The notes beneath the pieces were generated by a model. It saw only the letters and a program-made list of their open reading frames with translations, was not told the DNA's origin and made no database searches. From Acidianus infernus (GTDB lineage: Archaea > Thermoproteota > Thermoprotei_A > Sulfolobales > Sulfolobaceae): a stretch of 64,000 nt of DNA. A program made the position numbers and the translations under genes. The stretch lies in NCBI RefSeq assembly GCF_009729545.1, contig NZ_WFIY01000004.1, forward strand, positions 1,152,001 to 1,216,000, read 5' to 3'. The stretch's first letter is position 1; each line of letters starts with the position of its first letter. Positions 18,127 through 26,212 of the stretch are shown one piece after another.

Positions 18127-18897
18127 CTAATAAGATCTCTTCACGTTTGTTGAACCGCCTAAAACTGAAAATAATGCCGCTATGATTATGATTATTGCAG
18201 AAATCAAAAACGCAAAATGTAAGCCATTAACAAAGGCATTACTTACGCCACCCTCCAAAACGTTAGTTCCTAGGAAAATTTCAAAAGCGACCTGCCTTGG
18301 AACTACTAAAGTTGCTATGGTAATACTCATAACGTAACTTAAGGTAGTTCCTATACTGCCTAAAGTCCTCGAAACCCCTGATACTGAACCATAGTATTCT
18401 TTAGGTGCAGAAAACATAACTGCAGTAGCGTTTGATGGCCAGAACATTGCCGAGCCTATACCGGTTATTGCGGTTATCCATAATATCGTGAAATAAGGAG
18501 TAGACGGGGTTAGAATAAAATAATAGAGCATGAGAGATGAGAAAATGAAAAGCAAGCCTATTCCTGCCAATAATCCTGGCCTTCCTTTATCGGCAATCCT
18601 TCCCATGAAGGGAGCCAATACGCTGGCAACCACGTAGCCCGGCGTTAAAAGTAATGAAGATTGTAGAGGAGTTAATCCTCTAACTCCTTGTAAGTACATT
18701 ATTAAAAGGAATGTAATTGAAAGAGCTCCTATTCCTTGAAATAGGCTAGCTAATAAGGAAAAAGACAAAAGCTTTATTTTAAATACTCTCAAATTTATTA
18801 TTGGAGATTGTACTTTACTTTCGTTTAGTATAAACAACGGGAGTAAAGCAATTCCGAGTATTATTTCTACCACGTCCATAATATTGACTCCTACCGT
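18127..18897 (-). pseudogene. C-terminal half of a DHA2-type MFS transporter
   Basis: The translation has about seven helices and the loop FMGRIADKGRPGLLAG, matching the C-terminal half of 14-helix EmrB/QacA-type drug exporters. The frame reads through upstream of the first Met (TVGVNIMDVVEI) straight into the end of the IS607-type element at about 18894-18897, so the 5' half has been cut away. No N-terminal half is visible beyond the element at 20470-20590, so it was lost rather than just interrupted. Internal Met codons would give at best a 250-residue stub. Confidence 0.7.
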
Positions 18898-18903
18898 TTG
18901 TCC

Positions 18904-20136
18904 CTACACTTTCATTTCACTCATTTTATTAATCATGATCAAGTGTAGGGACTTAGCCCTCAACCACCTGCCAGCCTTAACGACAGGTGGGTCATGGGAC
19001 TCCTTAGAGCCCAACGGCACGGGGCTCACATCTCCAGCCCTTTTCCTCAAATTATATAACGCAACAACATCCCTATGCCACCTCTCTCCTCCCTTCCCAC
19101 AAACACCAACCCTTGGGGCAGAGCCCCCATCGGGTTGATAAATAATCTTCGACCCGTGAACAGGGCAAATAGAAGAAGTATAAGTAGGATTAACCAAGAT
19201 TACGGGAACACCAAACTCCCTAGCCTTCTCAACAATAGCATTTTTCATTGAAGAAAATGCCGAACGATAAATCCTCAACCTAAGCTGTTTATCCTTCACA
19301 CCCTTAACCATATGCTCCGGAACTCTCTTTGGCAAATCCTCCAAGACTATAGCACTCCTACTCCCAAAAGCCTCCTTAACAATCAACTTAGCAAACTTCC
19401 TCCTAACATCAAGCTTCTTATCCCTCTCCCTCAACTTCCTCAACTTCCTCCTAACCTCCCTATCCTTAGTAGACCTACCATTAGTTATCGACCTCCTTTT
19501 ATACTCATAACCCAGAGTAATCATCCTAGTGTTAGTCTCCAATAATAAGGGCTTACCATCAACTAGAACTGAAACAGAATTCTCGTTAAGGTCTACTGGA
19601 ATAAAACCCCTTGGATCGTAAGATTTAACATCCTTCTTAAAAACTATGAAGAACTCTACAACATTCCCCTTCAACAGTTTAAACCTAGCCTCACTAGCAA
19701 TTAACCAACCGTTGTTATAATACCTCCAAAAGATCTTTGGGAAGATTGGAGAAATGAAAACTCTACCCCTCTTAGTAGCAATTGAAATCACGCTGAGGCT
19801 GAACTTCCACAAGTGGTCATCAAGATGAACAGTAACCCTCCTAACTGACGGTATGTCAGTATAACTCCTTCCTCTCTTCTTCAACTTATTGAAGCTATCT
19901 AGCCTCTCGCTGGCATCTTCACAAGCGGTGTAAATATAATGGGATGGCAAGTCCCTGTGCTTCTCCCTCTCAGTCTTGTAAATCCCGGCCTTAATCCTAA
20001 TGAATGACGTTGTGTTCTTTGTAAGCCCGTAATTTACTGCCTCCTCTAGAACCTCTCTATACTCTTTCTCAACTTCTTTGAGTGCTGAGTAGGTGGCGTA
20101 ATTAACCTTAACTCTTAACTTCACCGTCCTCTCCAC
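18904..20136 (-). CDS. tnpB: TnpB RNA-guided nuclease of IS607-type element
   Basis: A 410-residue TnpB. RuvC residues appear intact: D182 (GFIPVDLNENS), E266 (AIVLEDLPKR) and D356 (WHRDVVALYNLRKRAG). The zinc-finger region is atypical (SSICPVHG at C324, then GVCGKGG near 346). TnpB proteins are guided by an RNA from the element's 3' end and cut DNA at the excision site to promote transposon retention. The start is GTG, within the tnpA overlap. The C-terminal tail ends MINKMSEMKV at the element's right end, where the guide RNA would be encoded. It looks functional even though its resolvase is broken. Confidence 0.82.
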   Translation of the reverse strand: MERTVKLRVKVNYATYSALKEVEKEYREVLEEAVNYGLTKNTTSFIRIKAGIYKTEREKHRDLPSHYIYTACEDASERLDSFNKLKKRGRSYTDIPSVRRVTVHLDDHLWKFSLSVISIATKRGRVFISPIFPKIFWRYYNNGWLIASEARFKLLKGNVVEFFIVFKKDVKSYDPRGFIPVDLNENSVSVLVDGKPLLLETNTRMITLGYEYKRRSITNGRSTKDREVRRKLRKLRERDKKLDVRRKFAKLIVKEAFGSRSAIVLEDLPKRVPEHMVKGVKDKQLRLRIYRSAFSSMKNAIVEKAREFGVPVILVNPTYTSSICPVHGSKIIYQPDGGSAPRVGVCGKGGERWHRDVVALYNLRKRAGDVSPVPLGSKESHDPPVVKAGRWLRAKSLHLIMINKMSEMKV

Positions 20137-20425
20137 TTAACTCACCTATTAGTTTTTTACACCTTGAACTAGGGTAGTTCGTTAGGTAGTTTATTTGTCT
20201 CTCTAAATCCTCTTTTTGGTCTGTTGAGGATACTCTTGCGTAAATTACTGCCCTTATTTCCTCCCTTCTTTCTAGGTATTTTTTCACCTCGCCGTAGGGT
20301 ATTCTGTACTTCCAGCCTTCAGTTGTTATTGCCCTAATTTTTCCTTCCCTAATCCATCTTAACAAGGTTGTGTATGAAATGCTGAGCAGTTGGCAAGCCT
20401 CCCTGGGTCTCAGTAGTTTCTCCAC
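20108..20425 (-). pseudogene. Truncated IS607 serine resolvase (tnpA)
   Basis: The N-terminal MerR-like HTH (LRPREACQLLSISYTTLLRWIREGKI) and the beginning of the resolvase domain with the catalytic Ser (AVIYARVSSTDQKEDLERQ) are present. The protein then ends after about 105 residues with SRCKKLIGELSGEDGEVKS, whereas IS607 resolvases are about 190-200 residues. The missing part holds the remaining active-site and dimer regions. I place the start at GTG 20425, with TTTTTATAT about 27 bp upstream. Confidence 0.72.
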
Positions 20426-20468
20426 AAAATTAGCTGATAATAGACGAATATAAAAAGTTCTCAATTGT

Positions 20469-20504
20469 CATGAAAAAGGATTCAGTCCCTTGGGAGGAAG
20501 TCAG
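20469..20504 (+). repeat. Short tnpB-right-end-like repeat (copy G)
   Basis: The plus strand reads CATGAAAAAGGATTCAGTCC then CTTGGGAGGAAGTCAG. It matches copy F on the minus strand of 33103-33147, with a deletion between the CCCTTGGG stem and GGAGGAAGTCAG. It sits just outside the IS607-type element, so the insertion may have been into an older element end. Confidence 0.5.
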
Positions 20505-20590
20505 TTAGATAAGCTGAAAGCTTAAAATTGGAAGGAATAGGGAGAAGATTACTTGAATTTGAAGGAGAAAGCTAAGAATTATTGAGATTG

Positions 20591-21289
20591 TTAAACTTTC
20601 TTTTCCAACCTACTTAGTATTGACCTTACTTGCCTTTCCAACCTGCTAAGTCTGCTCTCAAAGTCGTCCTCGTAATCGTCGTAAAAGCCAAAAAGCCCTC
20701 TAATTCTCGAAAATACGACTTCCCCTAAATTTTCGAGTATAGGAGTGTAACCTTTCTTAATTACCTTGTAAAGTCTTTGCACCTTCCCTACCCCCATGGG
20801 TAAAATCATTATTCCTCCTTCCTCGAGTTGTTCATAAGGCTTACATAAAAGAGTTGGCGTAGAAGCCCAGGCTATTACTCTATCAAAGGGCTTCTCCTCT
20901 TCATATCCTAACGTCCCGTCTCCTAGCACTAGCTTTACGTTTTGGTACTCGGAAAGCAATCTAGAGGAGTATCTATACATTTCCTCGTTAATCTCCACGC
21001 TAACGACCTTATCAACGATTTCCGCAATTAGAGCAGTATAGTAACCAATCCCAGTCCCTATTTCAAGGACTTTTTGACCCTTATGCAAATTCAATTCGTC
21101 AAGCATGTAAATTCCTAAGCTCAAGGCTGTGGTAGTAACCCCCGGTAAAATAGGCAAGGGCTCATCTACGTAAGTATAAGCATAACTTTTTAGGTTATCT
21201 GGCAGAAACTTTGCCCTATCAACTTTCTTAAATGCTTCAGCCAACTCTGGGTTCTTAATCTTCCTAAGGATTTCTTCTCTTTCATTCAT
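20591..21289 (-). CDS. pcm: Protein-L-isoaspartate O-methyltransferase
   Basis: A SAM enzyme with the Pcm signatures DRAKFLP, PGVTTTALS in the substrate-binding segment, VLEIGTGIGYYTALIA (motif I), VVSVEIN and VKLVLGDGTLGYEEEKPFDRVI. It repairs isoaspartyl residues in aged proteins, a plausible need at high temperature. After the catalytic domain there is a charged C-terminal extension (YDDYEDDFESRLSRLERQVRSILSRLEKK) likely to form a short coiled coil. A piece of its 5' end is duplicated at 24278-24342. Confidence 0.88.
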   Translation of the reverse strand: MNEREEILRKIKNPELAEAFKKVDRAKFLPDNLKSYAYTYVDEPLPILPGVTTTALSLGIYMLDELNLHKGQKVLEIGTGIGYYTALIAEIVDKVVSVEINEEMYRYSSRLLSEYQNVKLVLGDGTLGYEEEKPFDRVIAWASTPTLLCKPYEQLEEGGIMILPMGVGKVQRLYKVIKKGYTPILENLGEVVFSRIRGLFGFYDDYEDDFESRLSRLERQVRSILSRLEKKV

Positions 21290-21339
21290 AAGTATAATAG
21301 GATTTAATAAGAATAAAGGTTAGCTATTCCATGAAAGCG

Positions 21340-22218
21340 TTAAACTACATGGACTTTGACGAGTATTCTTGTTGCCTTCTTTAGAATGTTTAACGCACCA
21401 TTCAAATCGCTGTGAAGTTTATGCCCCTTGGGGCAAATAACTACTCCTCTTGGGTTCCTCTTAACTTCCACGCCATGATAAGCACAGTACTTTGACGTAT
21501 TGTACTCAACGACTTCATACACTTTCATACCATATTCTATGGATTCCATTAACTTATGGTAAGACCACATATTCAGTGTGAACTTATTACCCTTCTCCTT
21601 CACAATATTGAATGGGTAACCTAAGTAAATTGTCGATACTCCTAGTTCGTAGAGTGTTTTAATAAGGTGAGAGGCTAAGTTACGGTAGAGGTGAAGAAGG
21701 CGTCTTGTTAGTTTCTTAAACAACCTCCTCTTCTCCCTTAACAATTCCAGATATGCTTCACCCTCGCCAATGTTTCTGGTTCTGTCAGCTAACGATTGAA
21801 CTTCTGCAATTAGTATTAGCTTTCTTTTCCTTGCTTCTCTGTCCTTCCAGTATATAGGCGGAGAAACGCGGTTCATGTGTGGTGGTTTTCCCTCCTTCTT
21901 CAGTTTTAACAAGGAGAAGAATGATGACCAAGCTTCATTATTCTTCTGAAGGACAGCTTGAGCATTAACGCCCAATTTGTCCTTATACTTCTCGTAGTAC
22001 TTGTTCCACGTTCCCTTAAAGTCTACTTTCCCTTCGTGAAAGAATTGTTGTCTTCTTTCATAGTTAACTTCGTTGAAGAGCTTTGCAGAGAGATTAGCTA
22101 ATCTCCTCAGTTTTCTTTCTTGAAAACCATTTGGAAGAAGACGGACTACGTTTGCCCTCTTTTCTGAGTATTTAACTTCGTAGACACCCTCCTCCGGTAT
22201 TGCGGGAGTAGAACTTGG
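21340..22218 (-). pseudogene. Internally deleted TnpB (IS605-like), RuvC-I lost
   Basis: The frame is open from 22218 after a TAG, with no ATG, GTG or TTG before 21975, and reads VYEVKYSEKRANVVRLLPNG, GVNAQAVLQKNNEAWSSFFS and so on. After KDREARKRKLILI it jumps to AEVQSLADRTRNIGEGEAYL, the helix normally after the first RuvC strand. The expected D-x-G-x-N motif and about 100 residues of the wedge/RuvC-I region are absent. RuvC-III (SDLNGALNIL) and the finger (CAYHG, CPKGH) remain. The C-terminus is also clipped (ILVKVHVV) just upstream of pcm. It cannot be an active nuclease. Confidence 0.7.
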
Positions 22219-22292
22219 CTACCGCTCCTCATAAAGTTGACCAGAGGAGGGTGCAATGACGAATAGTCATTGTTGAAGGTTAAATAGCTTTA

Positions 22293-22333
22293 CCCCGTCC
22301 CTAGAAGGGGCGAGGTTTGTCGTTCATTTTATT
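22293..22333 (-). repeat. Hairpin end of the IS605-like relic (copy L)
   Basis: The minus strand reads ATAAAATGAACGACAAACCT, then CGCCCCTTCTAGGGACGGGG, a hairpin-forming end. The same ATAAAATGAAnGACAAACCT plus GC-rich hairpin occurs at 24232-24279. It lies about 75 bp before the open tnpB frame, so it is probably the subterminal hairpin of the element's left end. Confidence 0.55.
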
Positions 22334-22444
22334 ACTAAACCAATCTTAACGCCTTTTATAGAGCGTTAAATAGTTTAGAGGATTTTCAATTAAATATAAT
22401 AGCCATATAACAATTATTTGAATATAACATTTATTTATTCAATT

Positions 22445-22512
22445 ATTCTTATGCAGTATACTATATAAGCTTTACGTAATTCTTATGCAGTATACTGCAT
22501 AAGCTTATAAAT
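22445..22512 (+). promoter_or_regulatory. Duplicated palindromic operator over the TATA box
   Basis: Two 28-bp units (22445-22472 and 22479-22506) are 34 bp apart and differ at two positions. The second contains a perfect 22-bp palindrome at 22482-22503 with arms CTTATGCAGTA/TACTGCATAAG; the first is an imperfect version. The second copy runs into the TATA box TTATAAATA (22506-22513), about 25 bp before the GTG start at 22533. A repressor binding here would block the promoter. Confidence 0.75.
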
Positions 22513-22532
22513 AACAAGGAGAATTATATACT

Positions 22533-23750
22533 GTGAGTGAAATAAAACAAGTGTTGGTAGACCAGAGAGCTAGACTAGAAAGAAAATTTGAAAATGAAAG
22601 AATTATAGAGAGAGATGTTCCAAATTTGAAAAAATATCTTTCTCACCCCAACGTCCTTGCGATACTTGGAGTTAGGAGGAGTGGAAAGTCAACATTGGCT
22701 GAAATGTTATTAAGAGGAGAAAATTTTGGGTACATAAACTTTGACGATGATAGACTAGCTGGAATTAAAGTTGAGGATTTACATAAAGTGGAAAAGGCTA
22801 TTTACGAGTTATTTGGTGAGGTAGAATATTTCCTTTTTGACGAAATTCAAAACGTGGAAGGCTGGGAATTGTTTGTAAATAGGCTGAGGGAAGAAGGAAA
22901 GAGGATAATAATAACTGGGAGTAATTCAAAACTCCTTTCTGGAGAACTGGCAACTGCCTTAACTGGAAGGCATATAAACTTCACTTTATTCCCCTTTTCC
23001 TTTTCCGAATATCTGAGGTTTAAAGGAGTTAAAATCGAAAGAATAAAAGATACATTTACCACGCCATCAGAGGGAGTTATTAAAAGGGAGTTAGAAAATT
23101 ATATGAGAGTTGGAGGCTTTCCTGAAGTACTAAAGATCTCTGAGGACTTCATTTTCTCAATATTTTCAGACATTGTGTATAAGGACGTTGTGCAAAGGTT
23201 AAGGATTAAGAGGATAGAACTATTCAAAGCCTTTGCCGTTAACGTAATAAAGTATTATTCTAACGAAATTTCATTGTCCAAACTATCTAAAACACTAAAA
23301 CTTAGCAACAACACAGTGGAGGAATGGTTTAATGGTCTTGTAAACGCTTACGTAATAATAACATCCGAAAGGTTCACAAACAAACCTAGGGAAGGTATTA
23401 CTTCGCCAAAGAAAGTCTACGTTGTAGACCCAGGGTTCATATCTTCAATTGCACTCGACAGTTCAAAGGGAAGGATAATGGAGAACCTTGTTGCCTTAAA
23501 ATTATCTAGGATGGGAGAAAATCTCTTTTATTTTAAAGGGGATAACTACGAAATAGATTTTTTCACAAGGGATAAAGCAATCCAAGTTACTTACGCCTCT
23601 GGAAAGGACGAAATTCCTAAAAGGGAAATTGAAGGGCTAAACAAGGTCAAGGCTAGGGACAAGATCGTAATAACTTGGGACTATGAGGACAAGATAAGAG
23701 AGATAAATTTTATACCAATATGGAAATTTTTACTAGATAGTAACGATTAA
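22533..23750 (+). CDS. AAA+ ATPase with DUF4143-type C-terminal domain
   Basis: 405 residues: Walker A GVRRSGKST (46-54), Walker B YFLFDEIQ (D103, E104), IITGSNSKLL (sensor region), FSFSEYLRFKG, a winged-helix middle part (KLSKTLKLSNNTVEEWFNGL), and a C-terminal NYEIDFFTRDKAIQVTYASG that fits the PD-(D/E)XK-like end of AAA_14/DUF4143 proteins. The start is GTG at 22533, the expected leaderless start from the TATA box 25 bp upstream. No partner gene is adjacent. The strict palindromic operator suggests tight control. The cellular role is unknown. Confidence 0.85.
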   Translation: MSEIKQVLVDQRARLERKFENERIIERDVPNLKKYLSHPNVLAILGVRRSGKSTLAEMLLRGENFGYINFDDDRLAGIKVEDLHKVEKAIYELFGEVEYFLFDEIQNVEGWELFVNRLREEGKRIIITGSNSKLLSGELATALTGRHINFTLFPFSFSEYLRFKGVKIERIKDTFTTPSEGVIKRELENYMRVGGFPEVLKISEDFIFSIFSDIVYKDVVQRLRIKRIELFKAFAVNVIKYYSNEISLSKLSKTLKLSNNTVEEWFNGLVNAYVIITSERFTNKPREGITSPKKVYVVDPGFISSIALDSSKGRIMENLVALKLSRMGENLFYFKGDNYEIDFFTRDKAIQVTYASGKDEIPKREIEGLNKVKARDKIVITWDYEDKIREINFIPIWKFLLDSND

Positions 23751-23885
23751 TATAAATTACAATAAAAATCCGTTTTAACTTCAAGCCCCACGATTTTGGT
23801 AAATAAAGCTCTTATAGCTAGAATGTTAACTCGAATGTTGTTTAAACATTGAATTATTAATATTGTGTTATTTTTTTTAAAAAAA

Positions 23886-24145
23886 TTACTTAAATTTATA
23901 TATAAAATACGATATTCCAATCGTCTTTATTACGTCTCCAATAATCACTATTATCCATAGATCAAATAAAAATAATGGCAGACTAGCTGTAAATATTACT
24001 TCACAATAGAGGAAAAAGTAGACTTACTTTTTAATGTAAGAAAAATTGAAATTACTACAATTAGCTCGAACAAATATCCAAAAACTATGAGTTCTATGCT
24101 CGTGAATTTTCCAAAGGATAAGAAAATTAACTTAAAGTAATAACG
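23886..24145 (-). pseudogene. C-terminal relic of a membrane protein (paralogue of 48035-48544)
   Basis: The minus strand, with one internal stop and shift, encodes FGKFTSIELIVFGYLFELIV, VISIFLTLKSKSTFSSIVK, then ASLPLFLFDLWIIVIIGDVI and KTIGISYFIYKFK. These match the end of the intact protein at 48035-48544 (LGKFIGIELIVFGYIFEPI, GISIFLTLKK, LPLFLFNLGIISIIGDIIK, YFIYKFK) nearly residue for residue. The 5' part is missing. Outside this relic the 23751-23885 stretch holds only AT-rich DNA with an eight-T run near 23871. Confidence 0.7.
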
Positions 24146-24231
24146 ATTGCTATTAAGCCCGAATACTTTAGAATTCCCCTTTTTCTAATGCTATGTATAT
24201 CTCCTCAGATTCTCTGGGAGAAACTTTGTTC

Positions 24232-24279
24232 TCTGAACTCCTCCCCGCCCTGGAAGGGCGAGGTTTGTCCTTCATTTTA
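24232..24279 (-). repeat. Hairpin element end (copy J)
   Basis: The minus strand reads ATAAAATGAAGGACAAACCT, then CGCCCTTCCAGGGCGGGGAG, then GAGTTCAG. The stem CGCCCT/AGGGCG is perfect. The first part matches copy L and the last part matches copy K (32340-32380). It abuts a duplicated piece of pcm. Confidence 0.6.
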
Positions 24280-24342
24280 TCAACTCTTTTAAATGCCTCA
24301 GCTAACTCGGGTTCTTGATCTTCCTTTAAGGATAAAATGAAA
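24278..24342 (-). pseudogene. Duplicated 5' fragment of pcm
   Basis: The minus-strand sequence ATCAAGAACCCGAGTTAGCT continuing to AAAAGAGTTGAT matches the region of pcm encoding IKNPELAEAFKKVD (20591-21289) and stops exactly where hairpin copy J begins. Only about 60 bp survive, with a small insertion relative to pcm. The open frame across it (24168-24386) is a chimera of pcm relic and repeat and is not a gene. Confidence 0.6.
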
Positions 24343-24397
24343 ATAAAGGCTAGCCCTTTCATGAAGATATTAAATAAGTTGGGCACTACTTTTAAAC

Positions 24398-26104
24398 ATG
24401 CAATTGGGTTTTATTTCTAATCAAATAACATCAGCCATTATACAAGGGACTTCAATAGTATGGTTTCCTGTGCCAAAATTTGATTCTCCATCTATCTTTG
24501 CTAAATTGCTAGATGAGGACGGAGGAGAATTCTCAATACTCCCTGAGAAAATAGAAAGTATTAAAAAATATTATGAACATCCACTAGTTTTAACTACTGA
24601 AGTAAAAACAGAAAGGGGCGGTTCGCTAAAGGTTACCGATTTACTTCCTCTTGGCGAGACTGTAATAATAAGGAAAGTGGAGAGCGATGTGCCATTTACA
24701 GTGGTTTTCAAACCGGCTTTTAAGTACGCCCTTTATAGGCCAATAATATTAGGGGATAGGTTCGTTAACCCTAAGGGAAGAGATTGCGTAGCTTTCTTGT
24801 ATAAATGGGACGGAAAAGTTAGTAGAGAAAGTTCATTCACTTGGAGGTTTTCTGAAGGAAAAGGATTCTTAGTAGCGAATTACGCAACTGATAAGGAGCA
24901 CGGAGCGTTTAGCGAGAGAGGGAAAGCTCTGCAAATGGACTTTGAGAAACCTTTCGAAAAGACCATAAAATATTGGGAAAGCTTTAACGTTAGATCTAAG
25001 GTATACGAAGACCTCTATAGATCTTCAGTCTACGTACTTTTAGGTTCCATTTATTCTCCTTCTGGAGCATCAATTGCCTCCCCTACAACCTCTTTGCCGG
25101 AAGTTGTTGGAGGCTCTAGAAATTGGGATTACAGATTTGCTTGGATAAGAGATTCTTCAATTACTGCTGAAGCTTTAATTAATGCAGGATTTATAGTAGA
25201 AGCTAGAAGGATACTCAACTTCCTTTTATCCTTGGTTAATTTTACTTCAAAACCTTTCTATTATCCCCTATACACTGTGGAGGGTACAATTCCTCCGCCA
25301 GAAGTGAAATTAATGTGGTTATCTGGGTATAAAAATTCAAAACCAGTGAGGGTAGGTAATGCAGCATCAAAGCAAATACAACTCGACGTTGAAGGATTCT
25401 TCATGAATGCTCTTTACAAGTACTTTGAAAAGACCGGAGATACAGTACTTATTAAAGATGTTTTTGATAAGATTGAACATATTGCTGATTGGATTTCAGA
25501 AAATTGGCTAATTAAGGACTCCGGAATATGGGAAGATAGAGGAGAGCCTAAGCATTATACTCATTCTAAGATAATGATGTGGGTTGCGTTAGATAGGGCA
25601 GGAAAACTAGCAGAGTATATAGGCAAAGAAGATAGGTGGAAGGAAAGTAAAGAGAAAATCAGAAAATGGGTTTTAGAAAATTGCGTTTCTAACGGTTACC
25701 TTGCAAGGTTTGCGGGTAGCGAAGATATAGATTCATCAATACTTTCTGCACCTCTTTACGGCTTCATAAGCGAAAAGGATGGATTGTTCCTAAACACTCT
25801 TTCCAAAATAGAGAAAGAACTAAAGGTGGGGAATTTTGTAAAAAGATATAAGGGAGACTTTATGGGAGAGGCGAAGCATCCTTTCCTTTTAACTACTTTA
25901 TGGCTTGCTAGGGTCTACGTAAGGCTAGGAAGGACTGAGGAAGTTAAGGAAATTATATCCGACATTGAACGAATTGCGGGAAGCCTTCATTTAGTTGGAG
26001 AGCACGTTGACGTAGAAAAGAAGGAATTTACTGGTAATTTCCCTCAAGTTTTTGTTCATGCCGAAATCGTTAACTTAGTTAAGGAAATAGAAGGAGTAAC
26101 TTGA
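24398..26104 (+). CDS. GH15 glycoside hydrolase (glucoamylase or trehalase type)
   Basis: 568 residues with the archaeal GH15 layout: an N-terminal beta-rich domain, then the (alpha/alpha)6 barrel with RNWDYRFAWIRDSSITAEAL. The two catalytic glutamates are likely E379 (DSGIWEDRG) and E535 (HLVGEHVD). The enzyme releases glucose from alpha-glucans or from trehalose; several Sulfolobales and Thermoplasmata GH15 proteins proved to be trehalases, so the substrate is open. There is no signal peptide, so it is probably cytoplasmic. A TATTAAATAAG box lies about 26 bp before the ATG. It lies near gad and kdgA, which would use the glucose via gluconate. Confidence 0.85.
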   Translation: MQLGFISNQITSAIIQGTSIVWFPVPKFDSPSIFAKLLDEDGGEFSILPEKIESIKKYYEHPLVLTTEVKTERGGSLKVTDLLPLGETVIIRKVESDVPFTVVFKPAFKYALYRPIILGDRFVNPKGRDCVAFLYKWDGKVSRESSFTWRFSEGKGFLVANYATDKEHGAFSERGKALQMDFEKPFEKTIKYWESFNVRSKVYEDLYRSSVYVLLGSIYSPSGASIASPTTSLPEVVGGSRNWDYRFAWIRDSSITAEALINAGFIVEARRILNFLLSLVNFTSKPFYYPLYTVEGTIPPPEVKLMWLSGYKNSKPVRVGNAASKQIQLDVEGFFMNALYKYFEKTGDTVLIKDVFDKIEHIADWISENWLIKDSGIWEDRGEPKHYTHSKIMMWVALDRAGKLAEYIGKEDRWKESKEKIRKWVLENCVSNGYLARFAGSEDIDSSILSAPLYGFISEKDGLFLNTLSKIEKELKVGNFVKRYKGDFMGEAKHPFLLTTLWLARVYVRLGRTEEVKEIISDIERIAGSLHLVGEHVDVEKKEFTGNFPQVFVHAEIVNLVKEIEGVT

Positions 26105-26212
26105 AGGAATGGACGCGTTCTTTTTTATTAAGACGAGTTAATATTTATGTAGTATCTCTAGACTTAAGAAACTTTAACTAGTCTTTTTATTATAAATTTC
26201 TAGGATCTTCTC

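Larger units (their letters stand above)
18894..20468 (-). mobile_element. IS607-type element, defective (truncated tnpA, intact tnpB)
   Basis: Contains a MerR-HTH serine resolvase fragment followed by a tnpB overlapping it by a few codons, the usual IS607 order. The right end is placed at ACAAACGG (about 18894) because the relic at 33200-33384 is similar up to that point and then diverges. The left end, near 20468, is estimated from the tnpA promoter; IS607 elements lack terminal inverted repeats, so it is not exact. With the resolvase domain mostly missing, the element cannot move on its own. Confidence 0.7.

Noticed and set aside
24168..24386. Open frame of 72 codons on the minus strand
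   Set aside because: A chimera of a pcm fragment and hairpin copy J. It starts and ends in repeat DNA, so it is annotated as relics instead.
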